A DNA stretch of 64,000 nt from Echinostoma caproni. Its lineage: Eukaryota > Platyhelminthes > Trematoda > Plagiorchiida > Echinostomatidae. The notes beneath the pieces were generated by a model. The model was not told where the DNA came from, did no database searches, and saw nothing but the letters and a program-made list of their open reading frames with translations. A program made the position numbers and the translations under genes. The DNA lies in the NCBI GenBank assembly GCA_900618425.1, contig UZAN01040538.1, positions 2,811 to 66,810 on the forward strand. Reading direction: 5' to 3'. Positions within the stretch are counted from its first letter, which is position 1, and every line of letters begins with the position of its first letter. Below, piece by piece: positions 1 to 13,365 of this stretch.

Positions 1-116
1 TCCCCAGTCGGGTCGATGGATTCGCACTGCTGATGAGACCCAACCAGGTCGAAAAAGCTGTTCAGTGCTTCCGAGCTTTTCACTTCACGCTTCATTTGCT
101 ATATACTCGACGAATT
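1..116 (+). mobile_element. Hammerhead-ribozyme SINE (Smα-like), 3' part, cut by window edge
   Basis: This is the 3' portion of a tRNA-derived SINE; its Pol III head lies outside the window. It aligns by eye, inverted, with the SINE at 13366-13545, including the tail ending in CGACGAATTC. It holds a complete hammerhead (HHR) layout: CTGATGA at 30-36, stem II GACC/GGTC at 37-40 and 47-50 with loop CAACCA, GAAA at 51-54, and a GTT cleavage triplet at 60-62. Stem I pairs GCACTG (24-29) with CAGTGC (63-68), six pairs without mismatch. Stem III is minimal: A54-U61, then an A·G mismatch. Pol III SINEs with self-cleaving hammerheads are known in schistosomes (Smα). Cleavage would fall after base 62. 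Activity is inferred, not shown. Confidence 0.8.
30..67 (+). ncRNA. Hammerhead ribozyme core in SINE
   Basis: The core consists of CTGATGA, a 4-bp GACC/GGTC stem II, GAAA, and the cleavage triplet GTT, closed by stem I CACTG/CAGTG (an outer sixth pair lies at 24/68). It is the type I arrangement with a very short stem III. The triplet obeys the NUH rule, although GUC is the usual form. Confidence 0.72.
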
Positions 117-498
117 CCCATTTGATATTTCACTTCTGTTAGTACTAACCGACAGACCGGCGAAAATACAATCCCTAATAGATGGGGCATTGGAATGATT
201 CGTTGTTTGTGTGAGACGTACAAGTCCCACATCACAGGGTGATATAAATACATATCAAGACGGGAAGAAGATATATCACTAGATGTTGAAATCTTGTTTA
301 ATCTTCGCAGTCGCTGTTTCCAAGAAAGCCGACTGTATCAAATTATCCGATCACTGTCTGAGCCATATGAGCCAAAATATAAAGTCTGCTTTGAACTGCA
401 CATACCTCTACTAGTAGAGTAAATTTGAGAAAAGTTTTACAAGATTGTTAATGCAGCACTTTATCGCTTACTATATATTGCATCTTTTCTTACCAATC
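117..498. other. No recognised feature
   Basis: AT-rich sequence between the SINE and the 21-bp repeat. The stretch from about 440 (GTTTTACAAGATTGTTAATG onward) weakly resembles, inverted, the sequence just outside the second 21-bp array near 2460-2520, so the duplicated unit may begin here. Confidence 0.4.
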
Positions 499-624
499 TT
501 TGGCCCAAACCCCCAACTCTTTAGTATCGACCCAAAATCCTTTGTCCAGAACCCGCAATATCTTAGCCTTGACAAACAATCGTTTAGCCGAAACCAGTAG
601 TGCTTTAGCCATGACGGTAGTCCG
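499..624 (+). repeat. 21-bp tandem repeat, six degenerate units
   Basis: Six units start with TTT(A/G)-like cores at 499, 520, 541, 562 (CTT), 583 and 604, exactly 21 bases apart. The consensus start is TTTAGCC, followed two or three bases later by (G)AC. Read in the frame that opens at 500, it encodes a seven-residue repeat with a conserved Leu, for example SRTRNIL, ALTNNRL, AETSSAL. The surrounding 147-codon open frame (500-943) has no recognisable domain beyond this, and I do not call it a gene. An inverted homologous array lies at about 2350-2450. Confidence 0.75.
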
Positions 625-2349
625 TCAACCTAGACGCACACACCTTAGTCATATTACTGAAGCGAGCCAGATCAGAAGGTATCGATATGTTTTAAGGTCA
701 ACGAAAGTTGGACCATTTTATCTTCAACAAAGCAGAGCTGGATTAAGAAATGAGATGTGGCGTTTGCACGGTGTAATATATGTTGATTGTACGGAGCATA
801 AACGATGTGCCCGTATCGTCAAACCAGTTGACACACCTCGTACAGCTTCATTGTTTCCATATAACATAACATGTGATACTCCAGTGAGTAAAACTGTGCA
901 ATGTAACACAAACGGTGCACTGTTTTGCCTTCTCCAGTCCTAAAGGAAATTAAAAACGATACCACAAAAATGTAATACTTAACGTTCCGTATATGCATAT
1001 AAAGCGAAATTTTACCAAGCGGATAATAAACACCCAAAGCTGTTCGAAAGTGACGGCCTGTCTACAAGACCTATCGTGGACCTGGAAATGTGCACGCAAT
1101 CTATTGATTTTTGTCAAGATGGAAAATACACTGGTGGTTTTCGTGAACGTTTATTGACTTATCTTCGTACAAGAATGTACGGAATACATGCCTGTGTGAC
1201 GATTAAACAAAACAAGCAAATCAATGCAGTAGCGAAGAAAAGCATGCCTCACGCGTTCCGTGGGTTGTAACAAGATTGAGGTTATATACAAACCTGAGCG
1301 GAAGATAGTCTTATGTAAAGCACAAGCAATGAAAACGACATAAAGTATTATTAGAATGAGAGTCAAAATTATTTTTGAAGGAAACATAAACAGGAAATGT
1401 CCTCGTGGATTACTACTTCTCTTCGTACAATCAACATCACTACACACCGTTCACAAAAGACACTCCGTTAAGTACACGTTTTCCCATCAAGCTTCAGACA
1501 TACTCCGTAATTCGTGAATCTCGACGGACATATTCACGTTACTTTTTGCAGCATTAATAAGCTATTGATAGTTATGAGGTGTATCCGGTGAAAAGTGATC
1601 ATTATTCTCAGCTTTTTTTGGATCTAGGAAGTTCACTTTCAGTAGATGCATGGAACGATAAACGTTAGATTTTCGTGGTTTCACATTTTGATTAGTTTAG
1701 AACGTTTTAACGAAAAACCGCCTATCGGTTGTGTTTTTTTTTTTTCACAGAATTGTCGCAGATTAACTTATAGGGAAACCCGAAAGCTATCCAAGATGTG
1801 CCAAACTGTTTGATGATACGGACATATTGCTTTTCTTCTTTAGAATCAACAGGCATTACAGAATGTGGCCACCACCCTTTCTCGTTTCTTAACCCAGCTT
1901 TGCAACATTAGTTGTTGAAAGTGAAATGTTTGAATGAATCATCATTACACGCTTTTTAAGAGGACTACACGGTAACGGACAAGCTCGTTTGCGGTGATTC
2001 ATCTACAGGCTGAAAAATCACAATTTAAGTCGAAGCGTATAGTGAGCGNGGGGAGGGGGGCGGGAAACATGACAAAATGGGTAGAGAACAAATCAACATT
2101 CCAGTTTCATGACTGGATGTTATTCACACGTTGTTGATCACACATACTTATTGGTTCAAGTCATTAGAAATGGGTAAGAGGATGACTATTTCACGTGTGA
2201 CGATCATGAAAAACCGAGTGTTCTCACGAATTGTTTCTGAAACAGAGGGAGAGGGATTATGTCAGCGGATTCCTATCGCTTCCGCAAAGAAACAAAGTGA
2301 TCTAACATTGATTCACCTCGCCCACAGCCGTATGACTATGTGTGCGTCT
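625..2349. other. No recognised gene
   Basis: Short open frames on both strands, none similar to a known family. The first 80 bases or so after the array (around 630-700, with AGACGCACACA) are shared with the flank of the inverted array, so they belong to the same dispersed repeat. There is a T-run at 1734-1745 and a single N at 2049. Confidence 0.5.
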
Positions 2350-2450
2350 GGGATAGGGTCTTGGTTAAAGCACTGCCGGTTTCGGCTAAAGGATTATGGT
2401 TCAAAGCTAAAGGTTTGTTAGGACATTGAGCGTTTCGGCCTAAAGCTTGA
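2350..2450 (-). repeat. 21-bp tandem repeat, inverted second copy
   Basis: On the minus strand this carries the same units as 499-624. The cores (AAA on the plus strand) lie at 2367, 2388 and 2409, exactly 21 bases apart; one further unit at 2442 is out of phase, consistent with a small deletion. The unit CCTTTAGCCGAAACC nearly equals CGTTTAGCCGAAACC of the first array. The flank with AGACGCACACA and TAGTCATA is also shared. The two arrays are therefore diverged copies of one dispersed element in opposite orientation. Confidence 0.7.
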
Positions 2451-5400
2451 TGCGAAAAGATATAGTTTACCTGCAGTTGCGGTAATGCGTACATGAGCAA
2501 AACCATCCTTCAGTTATCATGTTTGGATCCTTAAGCTGTTGTTCAAGTTGATGACACAACTCACATTTAATCAAATAGTGGATCGTGATCGGCGTTATAA
2601 TTTGCAAAACACTTCCTGAAAACCGAAAACGCAATTGATTCTGCTTCCATTTTTGAACTGGTGTTATCTCGATGCAATGCAAAACTGTTGGCAATCGGAG
2701 AGGTGTTGCCAATCAAATACCATCATCCCGTTTGTTGCGCCAAAATTTGTTGACGCAATCAGCTCACTTGCTGTGGAGTTTACCTCTACTTTTTATTTCT
2801 CATGGCGATATCAATCGATATATATCCGTTCAACTCGATACACGAATTCAGTTTGCTATTATTGTGCTTGTTAGTTTTAGGTCAGTAGTTGAGAACAACA
2901 GTTGATAGAACAACATGCTATCATCTCGCGATACATGTCTTCTATCGTTTCTGATGCCATAAATGAAGGTGAACATGAGTTTCAGATAATTTAGCAATGT
3001 TTGAACGGATATAAATTCGGAATTACCTTTTCGATCAAATTGTGTTCCATCTTTTAGTAACCTGAACTAAATTATACGTTACCTGATTTATATGTAATGC
3101 TACGTCCACTATGTACCAGCCTTGAACAGACGTCTCTAGGGGTACATGACACTGGCATGACTGTGAAACAATAAAAATTGACGTTATTCAGTCTACCATG
3201 CTGCTTGTCTGTATTAAGTTGATCGGAACCATATGTAAACCACGTATCCACCTACTAATTACCCTGCTATTATACTGTCATTCGCCATGGTCATTTCATT
3301 GCGGTCTTGTCGGCACAAACTTTTTTCATTTATACTTCTGTCTTCAATCGAGCAATGTAAATCGGTGCCGACTGTCATAGTGGATCTGATTTTTCCCCCA
3401 CAAGGTGGACAACCGTAGTATTGTCATTGTTCGGCGTTTGATGCTACCAAAAAGCGTTTCTTGTCGTTACAGACAATAAAAAAGGTAACTTTTCCCATCC
3501 TTGATCTGTTCTTTCTGCGTTCAGAGACCAGTGCTCTCAACAAGCAGCTAGGGTGGACTTTTGTCTACGAACTGCAGCATAGGTTTTGTTAGACATGTGG
3601 TTTAGCTTTTGTCTACAGTCGATTTACCAGGTTGGCTTACGAGATAAACCGTCATTTGAACTGTCATTAGTTATTTCATCTCAAACAGGAACTCACGTTT
3701 TTAAATCGTAATGTATTGTATGATAATAACTTATGCAGGAAATTCTGCCTATATTTCAGTGAAACCATATGATCAAAACAGCACTGAAATCCTTTTGAAC
3801 CTTTGGTTAAAGTCGCAGACGTCTGGCACAACCGCCGTCGAAAACTTTGCGATAGATTTGAGGGAGACGAATGAGTGTATTTTCAATGTCAATTAACCGT
3901 TTATTCAATCTATCATGTTCTCAAAATTGGACATCCACACCATTTACACTTAAACCGGAGCAATTACAATCTGCAATGAAATGAAAAATCCTTTGACATT
4001 ATATCTCGTGAAAATTGATAGCAATAGGTTTTGCGTCACCTTGTAAAAGACGCCTTATTTAAAAAATAAACACCCTAAATGTTATTGATGGTTTAACGAC
4101 AGCATTTTACGATTATATACGTGATGCGTGATAAGCTCCAATAGTTAAACCACTATGTGCTTGCAAATGTCTGCTTCTAATGATGTTTTTTGAACAAGCG
4201 TGTGTACAGTCATTCCATAAAAACGTCAGCGACTTTCACAACTGCGCTTTGCAAATGTTTACTATCCAACTTTGGTTCTTGTCTTTAATTAAATAATTTA
4301 GAGATTCTCATCAATGCCTATCTGGTAATGGAATGATTTGTTTGAAAGCAATTGGTTTTACACCTAGCAACCCATTGTGATCAAAATATTAAAAAAAGCA
4401 ACGTGGCTCCGATTCACTGAGTGTAGCTCTCTGTGGTTTGAATTCATCACAGTTTTCACATACATTTAAGATTTGTTCTGTGAACATTATTACGAACACT
4501 GGACCTTCAGAAAACTGCAAACTCACTTCCTTTTTTCGAATGTTTTACGTGATGATGCCCGGAATAGTACTAGTTCCAAACTATGAATGTGCAGTTTTGA
4601 TGAGCCGACTCTGGCATTTATTACCGCACAAGTCATTCAACAAAACNTGTCCTTCTATCATTCGATTGAGTCAAAGAAGTCGAAGAATTTCTGAAGAATG
4701 TGCTCCATTGTTCTTCTACTCAGTCATATGTTTTTGTGAACAATAACACGGGTTTTCAAACAGATTACTGCGTATTTCTGCCTTGATTAATGATGAATAA
4801 AAGATGATTCATTATAACCATCATCACAATGAATGGAAGACTTTCACGCTCTCCCCATGGTATCCTAATCGTTTCTTTGCATAAAACATTGAACAACTAT
4901 TCCATTATTCTCAATACTATGCTTGTACCATATCCAGTTTTTGTAACAAGGCGAATAGTAAGTTAGAATTCAGAAAAGTCATTATCATGAAAATTGCGTT
5001 GTTCATTAAATGTGTTAGAAAAACACGCTTGTCATAAATCTTGTGCCTCAATGGAACATAGCAATGAAAGTATCAGAAAAAATGATTCCCTTTTTTACCG
5101 AATATGCAGCTTCAACTAACACATTTTTCGATCACTCATTGTCCATGTGCTATAGCTTACGGATTCAGATAAATTCTACAATTAGAATAATATGCATAGA
5201 GAAATTTAGATCTTCAAAGATAAAAGCAAACTTATTTTCGTCAAACTTGCTTGTTTTATTTTATTAGTCTGTTCCTTGTCACATAAATCCTATTGATATA
5301 TCACATGGCGTGAATAGCTGAATGTTTCGGAATACTTTGGTCTTGTAAAACTTCTGATTGCGAGTTGAAATGCGAGTAACATGTTTCGTGCAGCAAATCG

Positions 5401-8400
5401 CAAAAGGCCTCGAATCAGTGCGACTATATCTGTTTCATTGTGTTTAAAATACGTTTGTTGTTCTAATTGATTTTACACTGAAAAACTCATTTTAACGTTT
5501 CACAGGTCCAATAACTTAATGTATCCTTGATTCATTATACGTCCATTCATCATAGATGACTCAGTTGATTTTGCTTTTGCATTTAAATACGTTTATCTCA
5601 GTAGATATGGTCAGCCTTTGGATCCAAGCCAAAGATGGTCTGACAGTAGGAATTTTCCGAACTACAAATGTATATTAGTCCAGAGAATACAGTTGCGTAA
5701 ACGAGGAATTTTTTCCAGAAAAAAGCAAACCGTTTAGGTTTCCTTTGGGTACTTTGAAACTAAAAAATAAGATCAATTGTACCCACTGGAGGAATTTCAG
5801 TCATGTGTTTTACGTACGTTCAGGTAGGAACTGATCAACCTATTCTTCAATAAGTAAAGCTTCACATACCAAACCAATAAAGAACTTTTGATGTATTTTC
5901 TAGATAATTGTACCCAATCTCGTTGCAGTTCAAGCATATGAATTTTGCAGAACGATTTTCAAAGAACAATGGAATAAAAAACCTAATGCGCAGTAGACAA
6001 TCCCGTTCGGCGCATCACCCCAATCAGCACTCTGCTTAAAGGGTATAGATTTGTTCTGACTGTATTCCGCGTGCAAATTTAATTGTGAGAGGATAGATTT
6101 GCCGTGGTTACACTTTCGTAGCAGCGCGTGCATGCCGATTTCTGTAAGTCACAATACTGGAAAAACCATATCATTATCCGGCCTGCGGTGGATTCGTTGA
6201 GTGTGGGCTACTCTTTCATTCGAACTCTTTATTTCATCCTCCTCCTGTCTGTCGCCCGCCTCGTACAGCGCAATGAATTGTACTCTTTTGAGATTATTGC
6301 GTGTATTAACCAATTTTCAGTAATGCCGATTCACTATTAGTATACTGCTGACCGTGTGGAAAACAATGGAACTGAATTGTTTCATGTTGTACGGAACTCA
6401 CAATGGGTTGACAGTGCTTTTCCATCCAATTTCGAATCGTATGATGTCCCTCTGTCGTCCTGCCATTGTGACACATCTTTTTATACCGAGAACAATTGAT
6501 CAGTGTATCCAATCCGCGTTACGAATGAACAATGTTTAGCATTTACTTATGTTCCCGAACCGGTGGGGAGAAGTATTCATCATCAACCCCTCTTACCTTT
6601 AATTTGTCGAAATATATTTGAATGGAACTGTAAAACATGGAAATGGCCGGTCAAGTTTGAAGCTCAGTATGAACTTATTGTCATAAATAACGGGCACAGA
6701 ATGAATGCGCATTTGATGAGGTGAACATTCGCTATTCCTCCTCGTCGACCTAAAAAAACACTATGGCTTATACTAGTGAATTAGGTTTTCTTAAAGCTTG
6801 TATATTTTGTGTCTAATTTCGTTTAATCGCTCTGTTCCGCTCAGCTCAACTTAGATCATTAGTTAATGCATCACGTTGAGCAACAAACGTTATCTTGTAC
6901 TTTTACGTATAGCGTGGGTTGACTAGGGTGGTACTCTGTCCAATAATGAAAATTAAAACAATCGCGATTGGGTGCATCGTTTTTTGGTTGCATATTTCCC
7001 AGCAATAGTGAATCGGAAATGAAAACGTCAATCAGAAAATAGTTAAAGGGTTCGATACGTGGAAAACTCAATTAAAATTCAGTTATAGACAATGCTGTCA
7101 ACAGTTACACGAACTGAAGTGCATCTCTTCTTAGTAAAAATATCTGTGAAGTTTACTGGAGAAGAATACCTGCGAAAACGAACTTTGTTGACAAAGCATT
7201 AACCAAAATTTTTGTTCGAGATAAACATTCACCGAGATATAAATTTCAGTTAGTTCTAATTTCCGCATTCTCCACATAGGCATGTGTTGGGTGAGCTGGT
7301 GAATTCAAAGTTATCCTGTGATGCGAGCAACAGACGACAGCAGACATGGATCGGAGGTGGGCTTTGCTCTCTATATTTAGAATTGATTGTTGACATGATT
7401 GTTCCAGTGTTAATATACAAATACAAGAATGTTCTTATGGAATTATATACTCCAGTTGTTCAGCCGAAGCAGTTTAGATCCTAGCAACCGAGTTTCAAAA
7501 CCAGAAACTTCCCTTTGCTTTCGGAAGGAATACTCGTGTACTCGGTCAAGATGTGCAGCCTTATTCATATTATGATTTACACATTTGAACAAAGCCATAG
7601 ACATCATTCTGCCTTCCTTATTTGCTTCTTTTGCGGCCTTCAATGTCAATGGGAATGCTGTAATGTTGTCGGGGTAATTAGAACTCCCCCACTATTGGAC
7701 GTTTACAATTACTCTTTATCAATGCCGTTTTTGAATGCAAACAATTGTGGAAACAGTAATTTCGGGAATAAGGAGTAACCAGCTGATAGGGAGATACACA
7801 TGAACGCGTGCCGCCTTGAACAAGATAACCGCTGCTCATCACACCGAATGAATAACTATGAGAGATTTAAAAGGGATTCCGAATAAATCAAATGTGCGTT
7901 CAGTGACTTTTGTGCACACGGATTCGATCACTTAGTAATACGTAAATAATAGCAGTGGCCTGTGAAATGTTCATTCCGGATATTAGACTCTGTCCCATGA
8001 TTGCGTTTCGTAAGTTACCGACTATTTCGAGCAATTCCAAATCATACACCATCATTCAATAAGAACCACTGGGTCGATTTGATTTTAATGCTTTGCACGA
8101 AAACATTCGAAGTGTTCGCCGCTAAATAAGTCTGGGTTCCCCTTCATTTGTCTTCAACTACACCTATTCTCCCAATTCCCGTCAATTTTCTTTCCATTGG
8201 AGTCTTTGTCTCAAACTAAACAGACGAAACTGTGAATCACATTGTTAAGTAAAGATGAAATAGAAAAATAAATGGCACTTGAACGGCTTCTGTTCGGTGT
8301 TTGGACGAGTACGAGTTTGGAACTTTGACGTCAGTAATCAAGCTAACCGGTCCTCTGCATCTCGTACCCAGAAGAACTGATTGGTAAGCCTTTCTTATAC

Positions 8401-9980
8401 GGATGCAACAAGGTGCAGGCGGTACTTCAATAGCTCTTGTGAAATGTAGAAATCGCTTTGATTGGCGGTTGCAATTGGGACGGCTGAAGGTTTGGTCCAC
8501 TCTGAGTGCAAGTAAACCATATGTTTTTACTATACACGACATTGTGAAACAGACTGGTGACTTGTATGGTTTGACCAAAACAATTGGTGTTTTTTCACAG
8601 CTTTTCCAAGTCACGTCTAGACATAACTTCATTAAATAGGCTTTATTTAACAAGAACAGTGAAAGCCAACATGCGAACGTACTGAGATTTCGTAGCACGA
8701 CATTTTCATACTAATTCGGCTAATTGCTCTAACAGGCGTTTCAGCTCTTGGCAGTAACTTTGCCAGCACGGGTAATAGCAACATAATTTGTATCCGCAAT
8801 ATTTATGTTGTTGGGCGTGAACATCTACCTTAGATTGCTTTCATGCCCTCGACATCTTACCCAAAAATTTGGCTCCGGAGTTTCTCCATGATGGACTGAG
8901 CTAATCATTCAATGAGAAAACGGATGCCCAATCCGTACATGTAATTCAGTTTTGAGTGCATTGTCTCATAGGAGTCGATTGTCGCTGAAGATAAAGAGTA
9001 TATTTGTGCAAATGGTTCGATGCTACACACTCGGCGATGAATTTCAGAAGAACTCATTAAAAATGGTAAAACCGTTTTCCCTGTGTTGGTGGAAACAACA
9101 TCAGTTATCAAAAGTATCTTATTTGTGTACCAACACACCAGACATCCTCCGTTTGATCTTTCCGGCAACGTGAATGCCACCTCGGCCATTCATACACCAG
9201 AGGAACTTTCTTCATCTCTTGATCTGATTCTTTGGATTTATAAGCCGCCTGGAAAAGTGACCAATTACTTTGACGGTAATGTTTTTCTACACTTCTCAGA
9301 GAAGAAGTGTAAAAACAATTTATGGCGTCTTTGTGTTATCTGATTGCGCAGATGACGCTGAAGATATCGATCACGAGAAGAAGATCGGTCTGATTGTTGA
9401 AACCGCGTAAGTGAAATGAATGGATGAATGCATTCAATGTGTTCCTGTGGTACATCGCATATACAGATGGGCCGAATATGATAGGTACAAGGTTGTTGCT
9501 AGTGCCGGCTGAAAAGTTGGCTTTTCCTATCAAAAACACGATGACAACATGATATTTGTTTTGGATGAAGAGTGTTAGTAAATGGAGAAATTTCACTGGC
9601 CATTATCAAAGCTGAACGTGAATCACATTATGTCACGGAAGAAAGGGGCTGTTCCGTATCACAGTTTATCTAAACGATTAGCTTGTCTACATTCAACGAA
9701 AAATCGAAGAAGTATTTGGTTAATCTTGTGGACGCAAATTAGGGCGAATATGTTTAACTATATTTCTTGTTGTGTAGTTGTGTTGGTAGCATTTTAAATG
9801 GCTTCCGCCTCTCTGCTTGCCCATAGTTGCGTTCGACTATTCGCTTAGCATACGAACTGCTTTATAACACATTTTTTCACAATTCACATCGAGATACTCA
9901 ATACTTGAGTAGTACGCATGTTCTAATCGGTTATTAATAATATCATTGTAAACTGTCTTTATTTCATCCTAGAGCTATCA
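2451..9980. other. Long stretch without a recognised gene
   Basis: Only short, mutually overlapping open frames on both strands (longest about 150 codons, at 8237-8698 minus). None shows a domain, a signal peptide with a credible continuation, or a pattern of exons I could support. One N stands at 4647. Intergenic or intronic DNA is the likeliest reading. Confidence 0.5.
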
Positions 9981-9997
9981 AGCNNGAGCTATCAAGC
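9972..9997. other. Tiny N gap with duplicated ends (assembly join)
   Basis: The 12-base string GAGCTATCAAGC occurs immediately before and immediately after NN at 9984-9985. Identical ends on both sides of a placeholder gap are what an assembler leaves when overlapping contig ends are not merged. It is best read as an artefact, not a tandem repeat. Confidence 0.75.
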
Positions 9998-12900
9998 CCA
10001 GACTCACCTGAACCAGAACTGACCAAACAGCCATTGAAAGGGCACAAAAATACCAACTGCACAGCTAAAATGAATTGTGCTTCCTCTCACAAGTGACCCG
10101 ATAACTGTGAAATTCAAGGACTGAATTAAGTCGTCAGCGAAATTACTTTCAATTCAAACTAGGGTAGCAGAATAAGGATAAATTGTTATTCGCAGGTGTA
10201 AAACCATTCTACTACCTCCGGCTGGGTGTCACTGATATGCTGACATGGGTGGACTTTTTCTCGGTCATCGAATACACGCTCATTTTTCCTACCGTGGGTT
10301 TCATTCAGTTTTGTCCACGTATTGTTCTCCTCCACTGACAGTTGTATCAGTCGAATACAACACATCTATCCAAACTTCCAATATTATTTATTTACATATC
10401 AACATAATCCTTTGTTAGCGAACGGATACGTTTTCTGTATTGTGACCATAACGTTACACGCAAACTGTTATGAAGCTGTTATCGTTTGTCCTGCCCGCTC
10501 GGAATCGTTACACATTTCTCGTTCCAGCAGTGTTCCCTCCTACCTTCTGAAACCCTTTTGTTTTCTTAGACAAATTAGAGCATCTCAGTTGATGACAGTG
10601 GAGATAGAGTGGGGAGTTGAACTCAAACTGTTTTCTCCCAAGTTGTATTCATTCAAGAACATTTTGTTGCTAAAATATCATTCTATTCTATGGTTTATCA
10701 AACGTGGAAGATACGAAAATCGAATGAAACAAAACATGAATCTACAATAGTATAAAAATTTATTCGTTTATTTTTGTTTTCCTGCTTTGCGTGGGTTTGT
10801 GTACGAATAACGTGAAATTCCGAACGAGAGCCTAATAAACTCCAAGCTGATTTAAGCTCCATACTTATTATCAACTGACTTCAACGGGGAAAGTCACTAT
10901 GATACACTATTATCAGACGGGATGACGCTTAGCACGGAGCGAAACGTTACAGTTTTCGGAGAACTGTGATGATTCAATTTGTCCAGATGACGTCTGCAAA
11001 GCGTCTATGCCTTACAGCTTCTGGACTACAGACCATAGGTCGATCATACCAACCAATCAGAAACCGTGCGGTCCAAACAGAACCTGTACGACGTCAGATA
11101 TTCTAGCACGTGATTGACTTAAGCATGGATGACCAATGCACTTATTTTGTGCAAATTATTTAAATTCCCTGATTTCTTTCAATAAATGAACTGCTATTTC
11201 TGTGGCATTTCCCATTGCTTACGTGGTGTTCCAATACGCGATTCGTTATTCGTATTCGGTGCGTACTTTAACCAACACAGTAGTGTTTCGTTATCCGTAG
11301 AGATAGCTTTCGCACCGTGAGTCGAGTGGACGTTACGTTGCAAAGTCATCGTAACGATTGAATAACCATAAGCAGCCTGTCTCTCTGGTTAGTTCGGATG
11401 ATGAGTCATTCGAAAACGATTGTTTCCCTTTGAACTTATGTTCTGATATTGCAATGATATCTAAATGGTTTGATGGGATTTATTTAGCGGGATTATGTGT
11501 GAGACCGGTCTATGGTTTAAGTATTCAAAATCGTTTTCCTTAAGCAAATCCATTATTATTTCTAGTGTTAATACGGGGAAGAAAAGGGTTGCCTGTGAAG
11601 TAGGAAGAATGTCGAGGAGTAGGATGATTGGATGTGATGGAGTGAGCGGCAAACTGGGAAGCAAAATTCTCAGAATTACAGGTAGGGATGATCGGACAAA
11701 CATAAAAAATTGGAAAATGTATTGGCAAAAGAACAAAATTCTCTGATGCCGGTGATAGTTGAGACCAGATGTGCGGAATGATGTCAAGCAAAGCGTTATT
11801 TAGTACCCTGAATGCTTGTTTAGTATCTGTCTGCAGCTTGCACGAAGCGATGCTGAAAGTCAGGACTGGGCGAACGCCAGCTGCGGAAGCATAAGCGCTT
11901 CAGGCATACAGAACGATCAAGTGCTTGATTAAGCCATACAGGGAACTTGTGCAGTATTATCATGTGGTCCTTTCTTTTGAAGCTAATCTCGGGGAAGACT
12001 TTGGTGTGTTCAGGTTTGGGTTTCACGTGTTGGAAAATGTGCGAAATAACCCGACGCCTGTCCCGGAGAAAAATTTCCATGAGTTTGGATACATATTTTA
12101 AAACACCAATTCAGAGATCAAGAGAGGGAGAAAAGGTCGATGATTTCGTGTTATTTTTTCATGGCCACCTTATACATTGGGCATTGTAGTGAGCCAGGCG
12201 ACGGCAGAGCCGTTAAACATATCTAAATTGATAGTTATAATAAATACCACTTAGAATCAGCGGTCTATCCGTACTCAATGCTCCTCGGATTGACAAACGC
12301 TATTATCAATCATTCTGCTGACACTAATCTTCTCTCAATGGAAAACACTCGGTGTGCACCCGAAAAGCATTGGCAGTTCTTGATGTTGTCTAACGTGCAC
12401 CTAGCCACTTTTTGACTGTGACACGCTAATGCCAAATGTGAGAATGCAGTTAACGGTAATTTGTTGAAACCGTGCCAGAGTTCCGTTTTGTAGGTGAATG
12501 TCATTCTGTTGCTTTTAATTTTTATTCACTTCTCTCAGTCAAAATTCATCCTGTCTGAAATCACAAGAATGTTCCAGTGCCTTTTGGACTGGAAAATTTG
12601 GTCCCTGTCCATACAACACACTATTAGCTATTCGCGGGTGTACGTAAGCGGGTGGGAGAGCAATGAATGAGACGATTTTGACAAGATTATCCGTATGAAT
12701 AACCCGTTGAACTCACTTAGCGTTTGAGTGCCTATGCGAAAAAAACTAAAAGGGGTAAAATTGGATCGGTTCGTCCATTCGCTGCGATTGACTCTCTCCA
12801 TTCTTCCGGGTTAATTTGGAAATTGTGATTCGGAATTGTTACTGAATGTGAAACTTAGAGGTATGACAACGTATTCATCTGTAGTTTTCAAACCAAAAGT

Positions 12901-13365
12901 ATCGTCCTATACTCTTTTTGAGCAATCAATCACGCCTCAAAATATCTGGTTTCCACGTAACTAGGTGTTTCGTGTTGTCAAAGTTAGTTCAAACAGTGTC
13001 TGAGTGGGAAAACAATTCGTGTATTCAACAACGGCAATCGCATTGTCTGTGTAGTAAAATGGCAGTTAATATTGTACTGAAGTAGACTTCAGCTTTGCCT
13101 TTTCCATTTTCTTCATATGTATTATTTTTGTTGGCAAGCAGCTGCAAAGGTGAGCGGAAGACTTTATAATCGCATCTTGAAATAATTAATTATCATTTTA
13201 ACCTGTTTCATAATTCAACATATTAGGCATCCTATACTGATAGTCAGTTTAATAAACCCAACCAACCGAAATACAAACGGCAATAAATTTCTGCGAACTA
13301 TTTTCTTTTCCTTTCCTACGCGATGAGACCATTGGTCAACCGGTAGAAGATATGATTAAACGTAG
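9998..13365. other. No recognised gene
   Basis: Open frames up to 142 codons (10322-10750) without recognisable similarity. A hammerhead-like hairpin near 10916-10950 is discussed among the findings. Nothing else stands out. Confidence 0.45.

Noticed and set aside
500..943. 147-codon open frame over the 21-bp repeat
   Set aside because: The Leu-periodic part derives from the repeat; the rest lacks domains, and the inverted copy is not open over the same length. Not called as a gene.
8237..8698. 153-codon minus-strand open frame
   Set aside because: No recognisable family and an overlapping open frame on the other strand; compatible with chance in 64 kb.
9972..9997. 12-bp tandem duplication
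   Set aside because: It straddles NN and has identical ends; an unmerged contig overlap.
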